6,937 nucleotides of DNA from JAGUXG01 sp043798435. GTDB taxonomy: Bacteria; UBA9089; UBA9088; JAGUXG01. The stretch's first letter is position 1. The number at the start of each line of letters is the position of its first letter. The notes below the pieces were generated by a model. That model saw only the letters and a program-made list of their open reading frames with translations, did no database searches and had not been told where the DNA came from. Position numbers and translations under genes: made by a program. The stretch lies in contig JAZDOR010000067.1 in NCBI GenBank assembly GCA_043798435.1, forward strand, positions 1-6,937, read 5' to 3'. This document shows positions 1 to 6,640 of this stretch, one piece after another.

Positions 1-3000
1 CAATGTTATTGTTCCAATATCCGTGGTATCATTAGACTGGGTCTGGGTAATTATAGCTGTTCTTGTGGCTGGTGTTGCCCCTGGATAGGTAAAGCTCAGA
101 GTGTATGTTCCAACAGGGATGTTTGAAAAGATAAAGTAGGAATTAGAATTGGTTGTTGTGGTTGCTTGGGTTTCTATAAGGGTTACAGTTATACTTGCTG
201 TCCTTTGTCCTTCTGTTCCATAGTCTATCAGGCAGATTCCAGCAATATTACCGAATCTTCTCAGGGACCAAGCAGTAAAGTCAAAGGGTGATAGGCTTCC
301 TGAGCTTGCCCTGATGGTATAGCTTCCAGGTGGTTCATCACCTAAGGTAAACTGGCTTGATGTGGTTCCATTGATATTTGTCAGGGTTTCTGTAGCAGAA
401 AGACCATAGCCCTCTGCTCCTATGGGATAAGAAATAACCGTAAAGGACGCAGAGAGATTAGGACAGGGGTTATGATAAGCATCTTCTATCTTGACTACAA
501 AGGGATAAGATAGGGTTTGAGTGCAGGTTGAGGTTTGGTTGTTACCACTTACATAAAGAAGTGATGTTGGTGTTCCTGGGGTAATATAAACATTGGTTGT
601 ACCAACAAGACCTAAGAATACAGCAGAGATTGTGTATGTTCCAATGTAATGAGCCTCAAATAGATTGGTGGTAAATGATCCTCCTCCATCTGCAGAGAAT
701 GTAGCAGAACCTGTAACATTGACACTCCCTGCTTCACAAATAGCAAAGGCAGAATAGGCTTGGGTATTACCCGCAGATATTGTTTGGTTTTGAGGTGAAA
801 CAGAGAGAGAATTTGCTACATAGTATGCACCCTCAACCTTATTGAATGGGATAGAACTGCTATTTGCATCTGCAAGGGTTGTGTTATTGCCAAAGATTAG
901 GGTAGATGAGCCTCCCTCTTTTCCTTTGAACCTTATTGAGCATAATACACCTGAGCCAGTAGCAGAGCCAGTAAAGAGACCGGCAAAGTAATAGATTTGA
1001 CCAGAGGTAGTATTAGTAGAGACAAAAGCACCAGATGGAAAAGAGCCGTTTTGTAACCCTATTACCTCAAGGATATTGGGATTAAACAAGAGATAGGCCT
1101 GAACAGCGGCTAAATTCCTAACATCCTTTATCTTAACATCCACATCAAACTCCTGATTCTTGGCAATAAGACTATAAGATGGGACTATCTTCAAGAATGT
1201 TGGTGGAAGGAGGATAAATGTAGTTGTGGCCAGGTTTCCTTCTGTGTCAATAGCAGTGATTACTTTGGTTCCTGGGGTTTGGGTGTTCACTATGAATGTG
1301 GCTGAGAAGGTGCCGTTTTGGTTGGTCTGTGTAGTAGTAATTGTCAAATGAGCGCCAAAGCTGATGGCAACCAAGCTATTCTTAAAGAACGATGATCCAT
1401 GAACTGTAATTCCTGCACCAGCAAAACCAGAAGAAGGTGAGACTGAGATATTAGAGGGTATGATAAAGAAGGTTGTGGTTGCAAGATTTCCCAAGGTATC
1501 CTGTGCTGTAATAACTTTAGTTCCTGGGGATTGTGCAGAGACCTTGAAGGTGGCAGAGAAGGTACCGTTGGTGTTTGACTGGGTTGTGGTGATGGTAGGG
1601 TGGTTGCCGAAGTCAATATTGATTTGGGATGGGCTAAGCCCTGTTCCCTCTAATGTGACTGATATGCCGATTAGTCCTTGTTTAGGATTGATGAGGGTGA
1701 GTTTTGAAATGAGCTTAAAGAAAGCAGTAATAAGGTTTGTTCCATCTGAGACTGTGATTAGCTTTGTACCTGCAAGTTGAGTAGCAACGGTAAAGGTAGT
1801 AGAAAAAGTGCCATTCTTACTACTTGTGGTTGTGGTAATGGTTTGGTGGGTGCCAAAGTCAATGAAAAGTAGAGTATTCGTAGCAAACCATCCTCCTTCT
1901 ATGGTAACTATAATGCCCCCAGGTCCTTCTGAAGGATCGAAGAATGTAAATCCTATCCAAGGTCTATAATTAACATAGTCGCTTACTTGATCGCCTTTAG
2001 CTAATGGAGTTGTATTAGGATGGTAAGGCCCAGAATAATTTCCCCACCAATTATATGTGGCAGAGATAGTGCCAGAGCTTCCATCATGAAAGATACCATA
2101 GCCCTTTGTCCCATCACCATCTTTGTTGTTAGATAGACGATTGTAATGGATAACTGAAGAGGAACCTGAGCAGGAATAGATCCCACAGCCAATGCCTCCT
2201 TGACCATCAGAACCCCCACAACCACCTGTTCCTCCTTGGCCACCGGTATTTGAAGATACGGTATTACTTGAGATTATGGTATTTGTAGAAGAATAAAGAT
2301 ATATCCCACAGCCTATACCACCTGAACCACCTGAACCCCCATAGTCACCTGTTTGGCCATTTTGACCAATCCCTCCAGAAATTTCGTTATTCCTTATAGT
2401 AAAGTTTGAGCAGTTTATAAGGACAATCCTTCCTAAGTTTGTTGAGCCAGAACCAGCAAGAGTCAAATTTTGGTTCTCAATCGTTATTCCAGATTGATTA
2501 GAATAATAATGGATAGACTCTCCATTATAGGTATTTGATGGTTCAATTGTATTATTTAAGCTATTTTGCTTAATGTATATCCCATATCCATTGCCTGGTG
2601 CACCAGATAAACCATAACAACCTGCCCACCCTTTTTTACCACCGGTATTTGAAGAGATAGTGTTGTTTAAGATTGTGTTATTTGTTGAAGAAGAAAGATA
2701 TATCCCACAGCCTATGCCACCTGCACCACCAGAGCCTTCGTAACCACCTGTTCCTCCTTGGCCACCGGTATTTGAAAAAATGATATTGCTTAAGATTGTG
2801 TTATTTGTTGAAGAAGAAAGATATATCCCACAGCCTATGCCACCTGCACCACCTGAACCATAATAACCACCTGTCCCTCCTATACCCCCCTGGTTATTAG
2901 AAATAGTGTTTCCTGATATGAGATTATTTGTTGAAGAGGAAAGATATATCCCGCAACCGATACCACCTGCACCACCTGAACCAAAAGAACCGCCTGTCCC

Positions 3001-4074
3001 TCCATTCTGACCAATGCAACCTGAGATAGAATTATTTCTAATTGTAAAATTCTGACAGTTTATAAGCACAATCCTTCCTAAATTAGTTGGGCCAGAACCA
3101 GCTAATGTCAAATTCTGATTCTCAATCGTTATTCCAGATTGATTATAGTAATAATGGATAGGTTCTCCATTATAAGTATTTGATGGCTCAATCATATTGT
3201 TTAGGCTATTTTGTTCAATGTATATCCCATATCCATTGCCTGGTTCACCAGGTGCACCTTGACCATAACCGCCACCTGTTCCTCCTTGATTATTTGAGAG
3301 AAAGTTTTGTTGGATAGTATTGTTTGTTGAAGAAGAAAGATAGATTCCGCAACTCATCCCTCCTTGGCCACCTGAGCCTGAGTAAAAACCTGATGCTCCC
3401 GAGCCTCCTTGGTTGTTTAAAATTGTATTCTGGAAGATTGTGTTGTTTGTTGAAAAAGAAAGATAGATTCCACAGCCAATTCCTCCTGCACCACCAGAAA
3501 CAGTACTGCCACCTCCTCCACCAGAGCCACCAGTATTTGAAGAGATAGTGTTGTTTGATATCGTGATGTTTGTTGAAGAAGAAAGATAGATTCCACAGCC
3601 TACTTGACCAGGAGAAGCCGCTGCCCCATCATTTCCTTTATTATCATGGATAAAGTTATTTGTAATCACAATCCCTGAGGTATTCCCCAAATAAACTGCT
3701 TGTTTAGCGTATTTTATTTCACAATAGCTTATTTTCCCATTTGCACCTGATCCACTGAACCCAATATTCTGCCAAAATCCAGCAGAAGGCGTTGTGGATG
3801 AAGCAGTAAAGGTAATTGTACTTGATAGATTGCCAATAGCAGTTAAAGTGCCAAAAACAATTAGGGATGTATTCTGGGCAAACCTTACCTCAACACTTGG
3901 GTCAATTATCAAAGTTGCTCCGTTTTGCACGGTTGCATTGGCAGTGACTATGTACGGACTTCCTGCTAAAATCCAATTGCCAGACACATTGCCACTCACA
4001 TCCGTTGCCTGCACTACTTTCGTCCCCAAAACCGTTCCTAAAACTACTAAACCCACTAAAATTGTCTTTCTCAT
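1..4074 (-). CDS. Secreted mosaic surface protein: beta-helix, 3 IPT-like, cohesin-like, Ig-like and CpD-reg-like domains (C-terminus beyond window)
   Basis: This is one uninterrupted frame of 1358 codons. I read all of it and found no stop; the gene continues past base 1. Residues 1-23 are a signal peptide (MRK, hydrophobic core, cleavage after VQA). Residues about 24-708 form a right-handed parallel beta-helix. It has PbH1/NosD-like turns (GIYLSSSTNNTI type), glycine-rich loops, and a typical cap with NWWG (675-678), SGPYHP and VNYRPW (702-706). Residues 709-957 hold three IPT/TIG-like Ig repeats, 960-1086 a cohesin-like domain, and 1088-1165 and 1166-1269 two Ig-like domains. From 1275 on lies a carboxypeptidase-regulatory-like domain (IPVGTYTLSF near 1319). 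The likely role is an exported adhesin or scaffold. In such proteins this last domain is often followed by a dockerin or sorting domain, which is not visible here. The ATG at 4074 is preferred over the adjacent ATG at 4077 because it lies 5 rather than 2 nt from the Shine-Dalgarno core. An in-frame stop lies upstream at 4090-4092. The biological ligand is unknown. Confidence 0.93.
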   Translation of the reverse strand, partial: MRKTILVGLVVLGTVLGTKVVQATDVSGNVSGNWILAGSPYIVTANATVQNGATLIIDPSVEVRFAQNTSLIVFGTLTAIGNLSSTITFTASSTTPSAGFWQNIGFSGSGANGKISYCEIKYAKQAVYLGNTSGIVITNNFIHDNKGNDGAAASPGQVGCGIYLSSSTNITISNNTISSNTGGSGGGGGSTVSGGAGGIGCGIYLSFSTNNTIFQNTILNNQGGSGASGFYSGSGGQGGMSCGIYLSSSTNNTIQQNFLSNNQGGTGGGYGQGAPGEPGNGYGIYIEQNSLNNMIEPSNTYNGEPIHYYYNQSGITIENQNLTLAGSGPTNLGRIVLINCQNFTIRNNSISGCIGQNGGTGGSFGSGGAGGIGCGIYLSSSTNNLISGNTISNNQGGIGGTGGYYGSGGAGGIGCGIYLSSSTNNTILSNIIFSNTGGQGGTGGYEGSGGAGGIGCGIYLSSSTNNTILNNTISSNTGGKKGWAGCYGLSGAPGNGYGIYIKQNSLNNTIEPSNTYNGESIHYYSNQSGITIENQNLTLAGSGSTNLGRIVLINCSNFTIRNNEISGGIGQNGQTGDYGGSGGSGGIGCGIYLYSSTNTIISSNTVSSNTGGQGGTGGCGGSDGQGGIGCGIYSCSGSSSVIHYNRLSNNKDGDGTKGYGIFHDGSSGTISATYNWWGNYSGPYHPNTTPLAKGDQVSDYVNYRPWIGFTFFDPSEGPGGIIVTIEGGWFATNTLLFIDFGTHQTITTTTSSKNGTFSTTFTVATQLAGTKLITVSDGTNLITAFFKLISKLTLINPKQGLIGISVTLEGTGLSPSQINIDFGNHPTITTTQSNTNGTFSATFKVSAQSPGTKVITAQDTLGNLATTTFFIIPSNISVSPSSGFAGAGITVHGSSFFKNSLVAISFGAHLTITTTQTNQNGTFSATFIVNTQTPGTKVITAIDTEGNLATTTFILLPPTFLKIVPSYSLIAKNQEFDVDVKIKDVRNLAAVQAYLLFNPNILEVIGLQNGSFPSGAFVSTNTTSGQIYYFAGLFTGSATGSGVLCSIRFKGKEGGSSTLIFGNNTTLADANSSSIPFNKVEGAYYVANSLSVSPQNQTISAGNTQAYSAFAICEAGSVNVTGSATFSADGGGSFTTNLFEAHYIGTYTISAVFLGLVGTTNVYITPGTPTSLLYVSGNNQTSTCTQTLSYPFVVKIEDAYHNPCPNLSASFTVISYPIGAEGYGLSATETLTNINGTTSSQFTLGDEPPGSYTIRASSGSLSPFDFTAWSLRRFGNIAGICLIDYGTEGQRTASITVTLIETQATTTTNSNSYFIFSNIPVGTYTLSFTYPGATPATRTAIITQTQSNDTTDIGTITL
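817..1197 (-). other. Cohesin-like domain of the surface protein
   Basis: Residues 960-1086 read like a cohesin. There is an N-terminal strand with valine-rich partner strands (FDVDVKIKDVRNLAAVQAYL), then LLFNPNILEVIGLQNGSF matching the cohesin L-x-YDP-x-x-LEV core. GVLCSIRFKGKEGGSS matches the GVLATLTFK strand, and GAYYV matches the closing G-x-V strand. Length (about 127 residues) is close to that of known cohesins (about 140). The usual YDP is FNP here. Cohesins bind dockerin modules; no dockerin is visible in this window. Confidence 0.75.
1204..1950 (-). repeat. Three tandem IPT/TIG-like Ig domains
   Basis: Three repeats of about 83 residues lie at 709-790, 791-874 and 875-957 of the surface protein. 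Each follows the pattern P-x-x-G, G-I-x-VT-EG/HG, a short strand ending in DFG or SFG, a Thr-rich strand (TITTT), NGTFS-TF, a turn with GTK-IT, and a final LATTTF-type strand. The early part (SPSSGFAGAGITVHGSSFF) resembles the start of IPT/TIG domains. The family call rests on this pattern alone and a profile search could re-label them as another Ig-like fold. The high Thr content makes them candidates for O-glycosylation. Confidence 0.65.
2101..3600 (-). repeat. Nested beta-helix repeats inside the surface protein
   Basis: The basic unit is about 41 codons: GCGIYLSSSTNNTI, then an NTISNN-type strand, then a glycine-rich loop such as GGTGGYYGSGGAGG. GCGIY or a variant starts at residues 159, 200, 241, 373, 414, 455, 588 and 629. 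Blocks of three such units each end in a GNGYGIYI unit followed by a conserved segment (NTYNGE, IHYY, SGITIENQNLTLAGSG, GRIVLINC). This gives a higher-order repeat of about 214-215 codons. Copy 1 spans about 3600-2959, copy 2 about 2958-2314, and copy 3 (2313-2101) is shortened. The copies are clearly similar at the DNA level too. The pattern fits growth of the beta-helix by recent internal duplication. Confidence 0.9.
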
Positions 4075-4079
4075 CATCT

Positions 4080-4087
4080 CCTCCTTA
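4080..4087 (-). promoter_or_regulatory. Strong Shine-Dalgarno site of the surface protein gene
   Basis: On the minus strand TAAGGAGG lies immediately upstream of two consecutive ATG codons. The spacing is 2 nt to the first ATG (4077) and 5 nt to the second (4074), which favours the second as the start. Confidence 0.85.
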
Positions 4088-4101
4088 CCTTAAAATTTAT
4101 G

Positions 4102-4140
4102 CAAAGAAAAAGCAAGTCATATTTATGACTTGCTATTTTT
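4102..4140. terminator. Perfect hairpin with T tracts on both sides; possible bidirectional terminator or leader attenuator
   Basis: Bases 4111-4134 form a perfect inverted repeat: a 10-bp stem (AGCAAGTCAT with ATGACTTGCT) around a 4-nt loop. On the plus strand it is followed by ATTTTTATAATTTTTT. On the minus strand it is followed by TTTTCTTTGC. This is the form of an intrinsic terminator that could work in both directions, although the stem has only about 40% G+C. On the minus strand it lies after the promoter at 4263-4292 and before the surface protein start, so it could attenuate that gene as well as end transcripts from the DUF2723 gene. Confidence 0.6.
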
Positions 4141-4206
4141 ATAATTTTTTGCTCTGCCAAAAAAATTATTTCTATATAAAGATTCCTTAAAATACTTATG
4201 GTTCTG

Positions 4207-4216
4207 CCCCCCCCCC
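4207..4216. repeat. Homopolymer tract C10 (G10 on the transcribed minus strand)
   Basis: A run of ten C on the plus strand stands out in an otherwise very AT-rich spacer. On the minus strand it is a G10 tract about 40 nt downstream of the likely transcription start and about 130 nt upstream of the surface protein start codon. Tracts of this kind are prone to slipped-strand length change and often control surface proteins in other bacteria. The exact length may also be affected by sequencing error. Confidence 0.9.
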
Positions 4217-4262
4217 AGCAATTCTGGTGAGATTAAAATTTCTCTTTTTCATTTCAAGAAGA

Positions 4263-4292
4263 ATTATAAAAAATACTTCTAATTTTTGTCAA
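4263..4292 (-). promoter_or_regulatory. Sigma-70-type promoter of the surface protein gene
   Basis: On the minus strand TTGACA (4292-4287) and TATAAT (4268-4263) are separated by 18 bp, so both hexamers match the consensus exactly. The -35 box overlaps the last codons and stop of the DUF2723 gene. The start of transcription is expected near 4255, giving a leader of about 180 nt before the ATG. The leader carries the G10 tract and the hairpin. Confidence 0.8.
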
Positions 4293-6204
4293 GAGAAATC
4301 TTTTGCTCTATTGCCTCAAGCATCTGTTTGGCGTTGGTGTCGTTTGGGTTAAGTTGCAATATCTTCTTGAGGGTAGAAGCTGCTTGATTAAACTCTTTGT
4401 TCAAATAATAGAGTGTGGCAAGGTTGGTCAGGATAGACACATTTTGTGGGTCTGCCATAGCAGATATTTCAAATGCCGATAATGATTCCTTGTACTTTCC
4501 GATCCGATAGTAGTAACCACCTAAGTTATTGTAAAAGGTAGAGACGCCAGTTTTTGCCCAGTAATCTTTATATTCTCTTTTGTTGCTTCGATACAAATAT
4601 TCAAAAGTTTTGGTCGGTACTCCTTGATGCGTAGAGATAATTCCTTCTTCTATAATTGGGGTGTAAGGGTTTTTTAATCCAGAGCCATATACATAATAAA
4701 TAGGGGTATCTTTTATATTGTTTCTCAAAATATTTTCGTATACAGACTGGATGTTCGTATAAAGACCATATTTATCTTTAAGTTCATCTTTCAGGGTCGT
4801 TCTAAGCCATAGGTGCCTCTTCTTAAACCTCTCTATTGTCCAGGGCTTAGAAAGCCATCCCTGAGGGATAACACAGGCTTCTCTTTCAGGTTCTTCACAA
4901 ACAAGGAGATACCATAATGAAAAATAGCCTACATGAGAAGAGTCAAATAGAATTGCCTTCTCTGGTGCTGTCTTTAGAATATTCCTTCCATAGTCATAAA
5001 CATGATAATAATCATTCATATTGACAGAAGACCAGTCTCTTAAAAGAAATCCAATAAGTAAGGCAGAAAGCCCAACGGAACTGACAATAATTGCTATTTT
5101 GCTTCTAACTCTCTTAAGAACCTCATCTATCCCATAGCCAATCAGAAGGGACAAGATAAGAAATGTCGGAAGGTAATAAACCTCTACATCGTAGATATGG
5201 TAATTGAGGCTAAAAATAATATTTACCACAATGGTAACAAGAAAGAAGATAAATAGTCTAAAATGTTTTTTGGCAATACAAAAGAGACCAAAAAATCCGA
5301 TTAAAGCGAGATATGAAAATTGATCAAAGATAAGATGAACAAACCACTTGGCTTCTTTTACAGAATATGAACTTGAAAGAACCTGTTGAGTGAACTCTTT
5401 ACCTGTGGCAAAGTAAAAGAACTCTTTTAGATTCGTGATATGTCCCCAGGCAAGGAATGGATCCTTTGCTGATGTGATAGGAAGATAAAGCCACAAAAGA
5501 AGTCCTGTGGCAAGAAAAAGAAAGAAGAAGCCTATTATTTTGGAGTTAAAACCCTTATTTCGGGTTGGGTTAAAAAAATATCTTCTATAATTTATAAGAA
5601 TAAAGAGTAGTGTGCCTGGAAGAATAAAGAGTATAGAAAGGTGGTGAGAAAGTCCAATGCCACAAACAAAGCCTAAAAGGAGAAATGACGATCTTCTTTT
5701 TTCTCTTAAGAGCAGAAAGAGTATCAGGCTTATAAAGAAGATGTTAAGGGTATAAACCTCAGCCATTAGACTCTGTGACCAAAAGACCCAGGAGAATCCA
5801 AATAAAAGGGATGAAAAAGCAGGGATTAGAATTTTAAGTAAGCTTGAGGTTGACTTATATAATCTTCTTGCAGAAAAGAAGATGAGCATTACTGAAAGAG
5901 ATCCAAAAAGAGAAGAGAGGCAGTTCATTCTATAGGCAATATTTCCTATTGGAATCTGGCAGAAGAAATGGCCGAGAATCATATAAAGAGGATAGCCGGT
6001 AGGATGAGGGATGCTTAAAAGCCAAGCACAGGCAATATGATCACCCACATCTCCACTTGTCACAGTAGGAGCCAAGGTAAGAAGATAAACCCCAAAAGAG
6101 ATAAACAAGACCAAAAGTCCACAGAGATAGTCTATCTTACCAAAAGGCTCTGATATTGGCTCATCTCTTGGCAGCCATCTTGCAAACCCCTTTCCTTTCT
6201 TCAC
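4279..6204 (-). CDS. DUF2723 / GT117 family membrane glycosyltransferase (protein O-mannosyltransferase-like) with C-terminal TPRs
   Basis: The protein has 641 residues from the GTG at 6204. A first membrane helix (about 25-46) leads into the family signature TLAPTVTSGDVGDHIA and IPHPTGYPLY (about 44-74). The acidic pair in GDVGD (D52, D55) sits where these GT-C-fold enzymes carry their likely catalytic carboxylates. Further conserved family segments are AEVYTLN (148-154), GLSHHL (184-189), YLPITSAKDPFLAWG (240-254) and DVEVYYLP (339-346). About ten or more hydrophobic helices run to about residue 390, then comes a soluble region. Two TPRs (about 556-623; NNLGGYYYRIGKYKESLSAF and TNLATLYYLNKEFNQA) close the protein. 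Members transfer sugar from a lipid-linked donor on the outer face of the cytoplasmic membrane; the TMEM260 relative O-mannosylates proteins. The open frame extends to 6432, but codons 1-76 of that version are repeat and promoter DNA, so 6204 is preferred. The donor and target are inferred, not shown. Confidence 0.88.
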   Translation of the reverse strand: MKKGKGFARWLPRDEPISEPFGKIDYLCGLLVLFISFGVYLLTLAPTVTSGDVGDHIACAWLLSIPHPTGYPLYMILGHFFCQIPIGNIAYRMNCLSSLFGSLSVMLIFFSARRLYKSTSSLLKILIPAFSSLLFGFSWVFWSQSLMAEVYTLNIFFISLILFLLLREKRRSSFLLLGFVCGIGLSHHLSILFILPGTLLFILINYRRYFFNPTRNKGFNSKIIGFFFLFLATGLLLWLYLPITSAKDPFLAWGHITNLKEFFYFATGKEFTQQVLSSSYSVKEAKWFVHLIFDQFSYLALIGFFGLFCIAKKHFRLFIFFLVTIVVNIIFSLNYHIYDVEVYYLPTFLILSLLIGYGIDEVLKRVRSKIAIIVSSVGLSALLIGFLLRDWSSVNMNDYYHVYDYGRNILKTAPEKAILFDSSHVGYFSLWYLLVCEEPEREACVIPQGWLSKPWTIERFKKRHLWLRTTLKDELKDKYGLYTNIQSVYENILRNNIKDTPIYYVYGSGLKNPYTPIIEEGIISTHQGVPTKTFEYLYRSNKREYKDYWAKTGVSTFYNNLGGYYYRIGKYKESLSAFEISAMADPQNVSILTNLATLYYLNKEFNQAASTLKKILQLNPNDTNAKQMLEAIEQKISLDKN

Positions 6205-6211
6205 ACCCCCA

Positions 6212-6240
6212 ATTATATCAGGAAGGTCTGTCTTTGTCAA
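6212..6240 (-). promoter_or_regulatory. Perfect-consensus sigma-70-type promoter of the DUF2723 gene
   Basis: On the minus strand TTGACA (6240-6235), a 17-bp spacer and TATAAT (6217-6212) form a full consensus promoter. Only 7 nt (TGGGGGT) separate the -10 box from the in-frame GTG at 6204. The transcript would therefore begin at or within a base or two of that codon, meaning a leaderless message. There is no Shine-Dalgarno site in front of the GTG. The promoter lies inside the longer open frame, which argues against the upstream start. Confidence 0.8.
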
Positions 6241-6269
6241 TACTTGGCAGATAAGAAGCAGCAATTCTA

Positions 6270-6430
6270 AAATAATCACACAAAGGCACGGAGCACACAA
6301 AGAATAAGGAATGAAATAAGAATTAAAATAAAACTTTGTGTCTTTCTTTGTGTCTTGGTGGCTTTGTGTGAGAAAATAAAGCCCTGCAAAGAGAAAATTT
6401 GTGTAGGGATTTATGTAACTAACTATAACC
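6270..6430. repeat. Hairpin repeat element, copy A (CACAAAG type)
   Basis: An inverted repeat has arms at about 6276-6302 and 6334-6371. The outer 10 bp (TCACACAAAG with CTTTGTGTGA) pair perfectly and the inner CACAAAG-type motifs pair partly. After the arms comes a conserved tail at 6391-6430 (GAGAAAATTTGTG, GATTTATG, AACTATAA). Arms and tail recur in the same order in copy B at 6641-6753. The longest version of the DUF2723 open frame is read through this element, giving a low-complexity start that looks non-genuine. I see no transposase; it resembles a non-autonomous dispersed repeat. Confidence 0.75.
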
Positions 6431-6472
6431 ACTTAAGATACGGAGACTTTGGAGAAATAAAATATAAGAGAT

Positions 6473-6592
6473 AACTACGAAAGGCACGAAAGACGCGAAA
6501 AATTCTGATTTACAGAACGCTTATGTTCGATAGCTTTTTCCTTAAACACAATAAGATTATTCATTTTCGCGCCTTTCGCGTGTTTCGTAGTT
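6473..6592. repeat. Long inverted-repeat element of the CGAAAG type
   Basis: Two 29-nt arms at 6473-6501 and 6564-6592 are inverted copies with 25 of 29 positions matching (AACTACGAAAGG against its partner ending in TTTCGTAGTT). They flank a 62-nt loop. The arms contain CGAAA motifs at about 9-nt spacing, similar in form to the CACAAAG motifs of the neighbouring elements. It could fold as a long hairpin in DNA or RNA. No gene is evident in it. Confidence 0.8.
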
Positions 6593-6640
6593 CATATTTC
6601 CCTTTTACGGCCAATGTAGCTGAGTATAGTATCTTACATA

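Noticed and set aside
1344..1616. Minus-strand open frame of 90 codons
   Set aside because: It overlaps the long continuous surface protein frame in another phase and is a Ser/Leu/Pro-rich shadow of the Thr-rich IPT-like repeats.
1460..1780. Plus-strand open frame of 106 codons
   Set aside because: It is antisense to the IPT-like repeats and shows no recognisable domain; its repeats mirror those of the real gene.
2001..2243. Minus-strand open frame of 80 codons
   Set aside because: It lies out of phase within the beta-helix coding region, which is open throughout.
2101..3600. CRISPR-like regular repetition
   Set aside because: The repeats are coding, continuous in frame, without unique spacers of constant size, and encode beta-helix turns.
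4072..4077. ATG at 4077 as start of the surface protein
   Set aside because: It is only 2 nt from the Shine-Dalgarno core; the next ATG at 4074 has normal spacing. The difference is one residue and cannot be fully settled here.
3324..4190. Plus-strand open frames at 3324-3548, 3794-4093 and 4005-4190
   Set aside because: They are antisense to the start of the surface protein gene, with biased composition from its repeats. The last one runs through the hairpin and has no domain.
6608..6640. tRNA-like start (GGCCAATGTAGCTGAG) on the plus strand
   Set aside because: It resembles the D-arm start of a tRNA, but no anticodon arm, T arm (TTCGAATC type) or acceptor partner follows; repeat element copy B follows instead.
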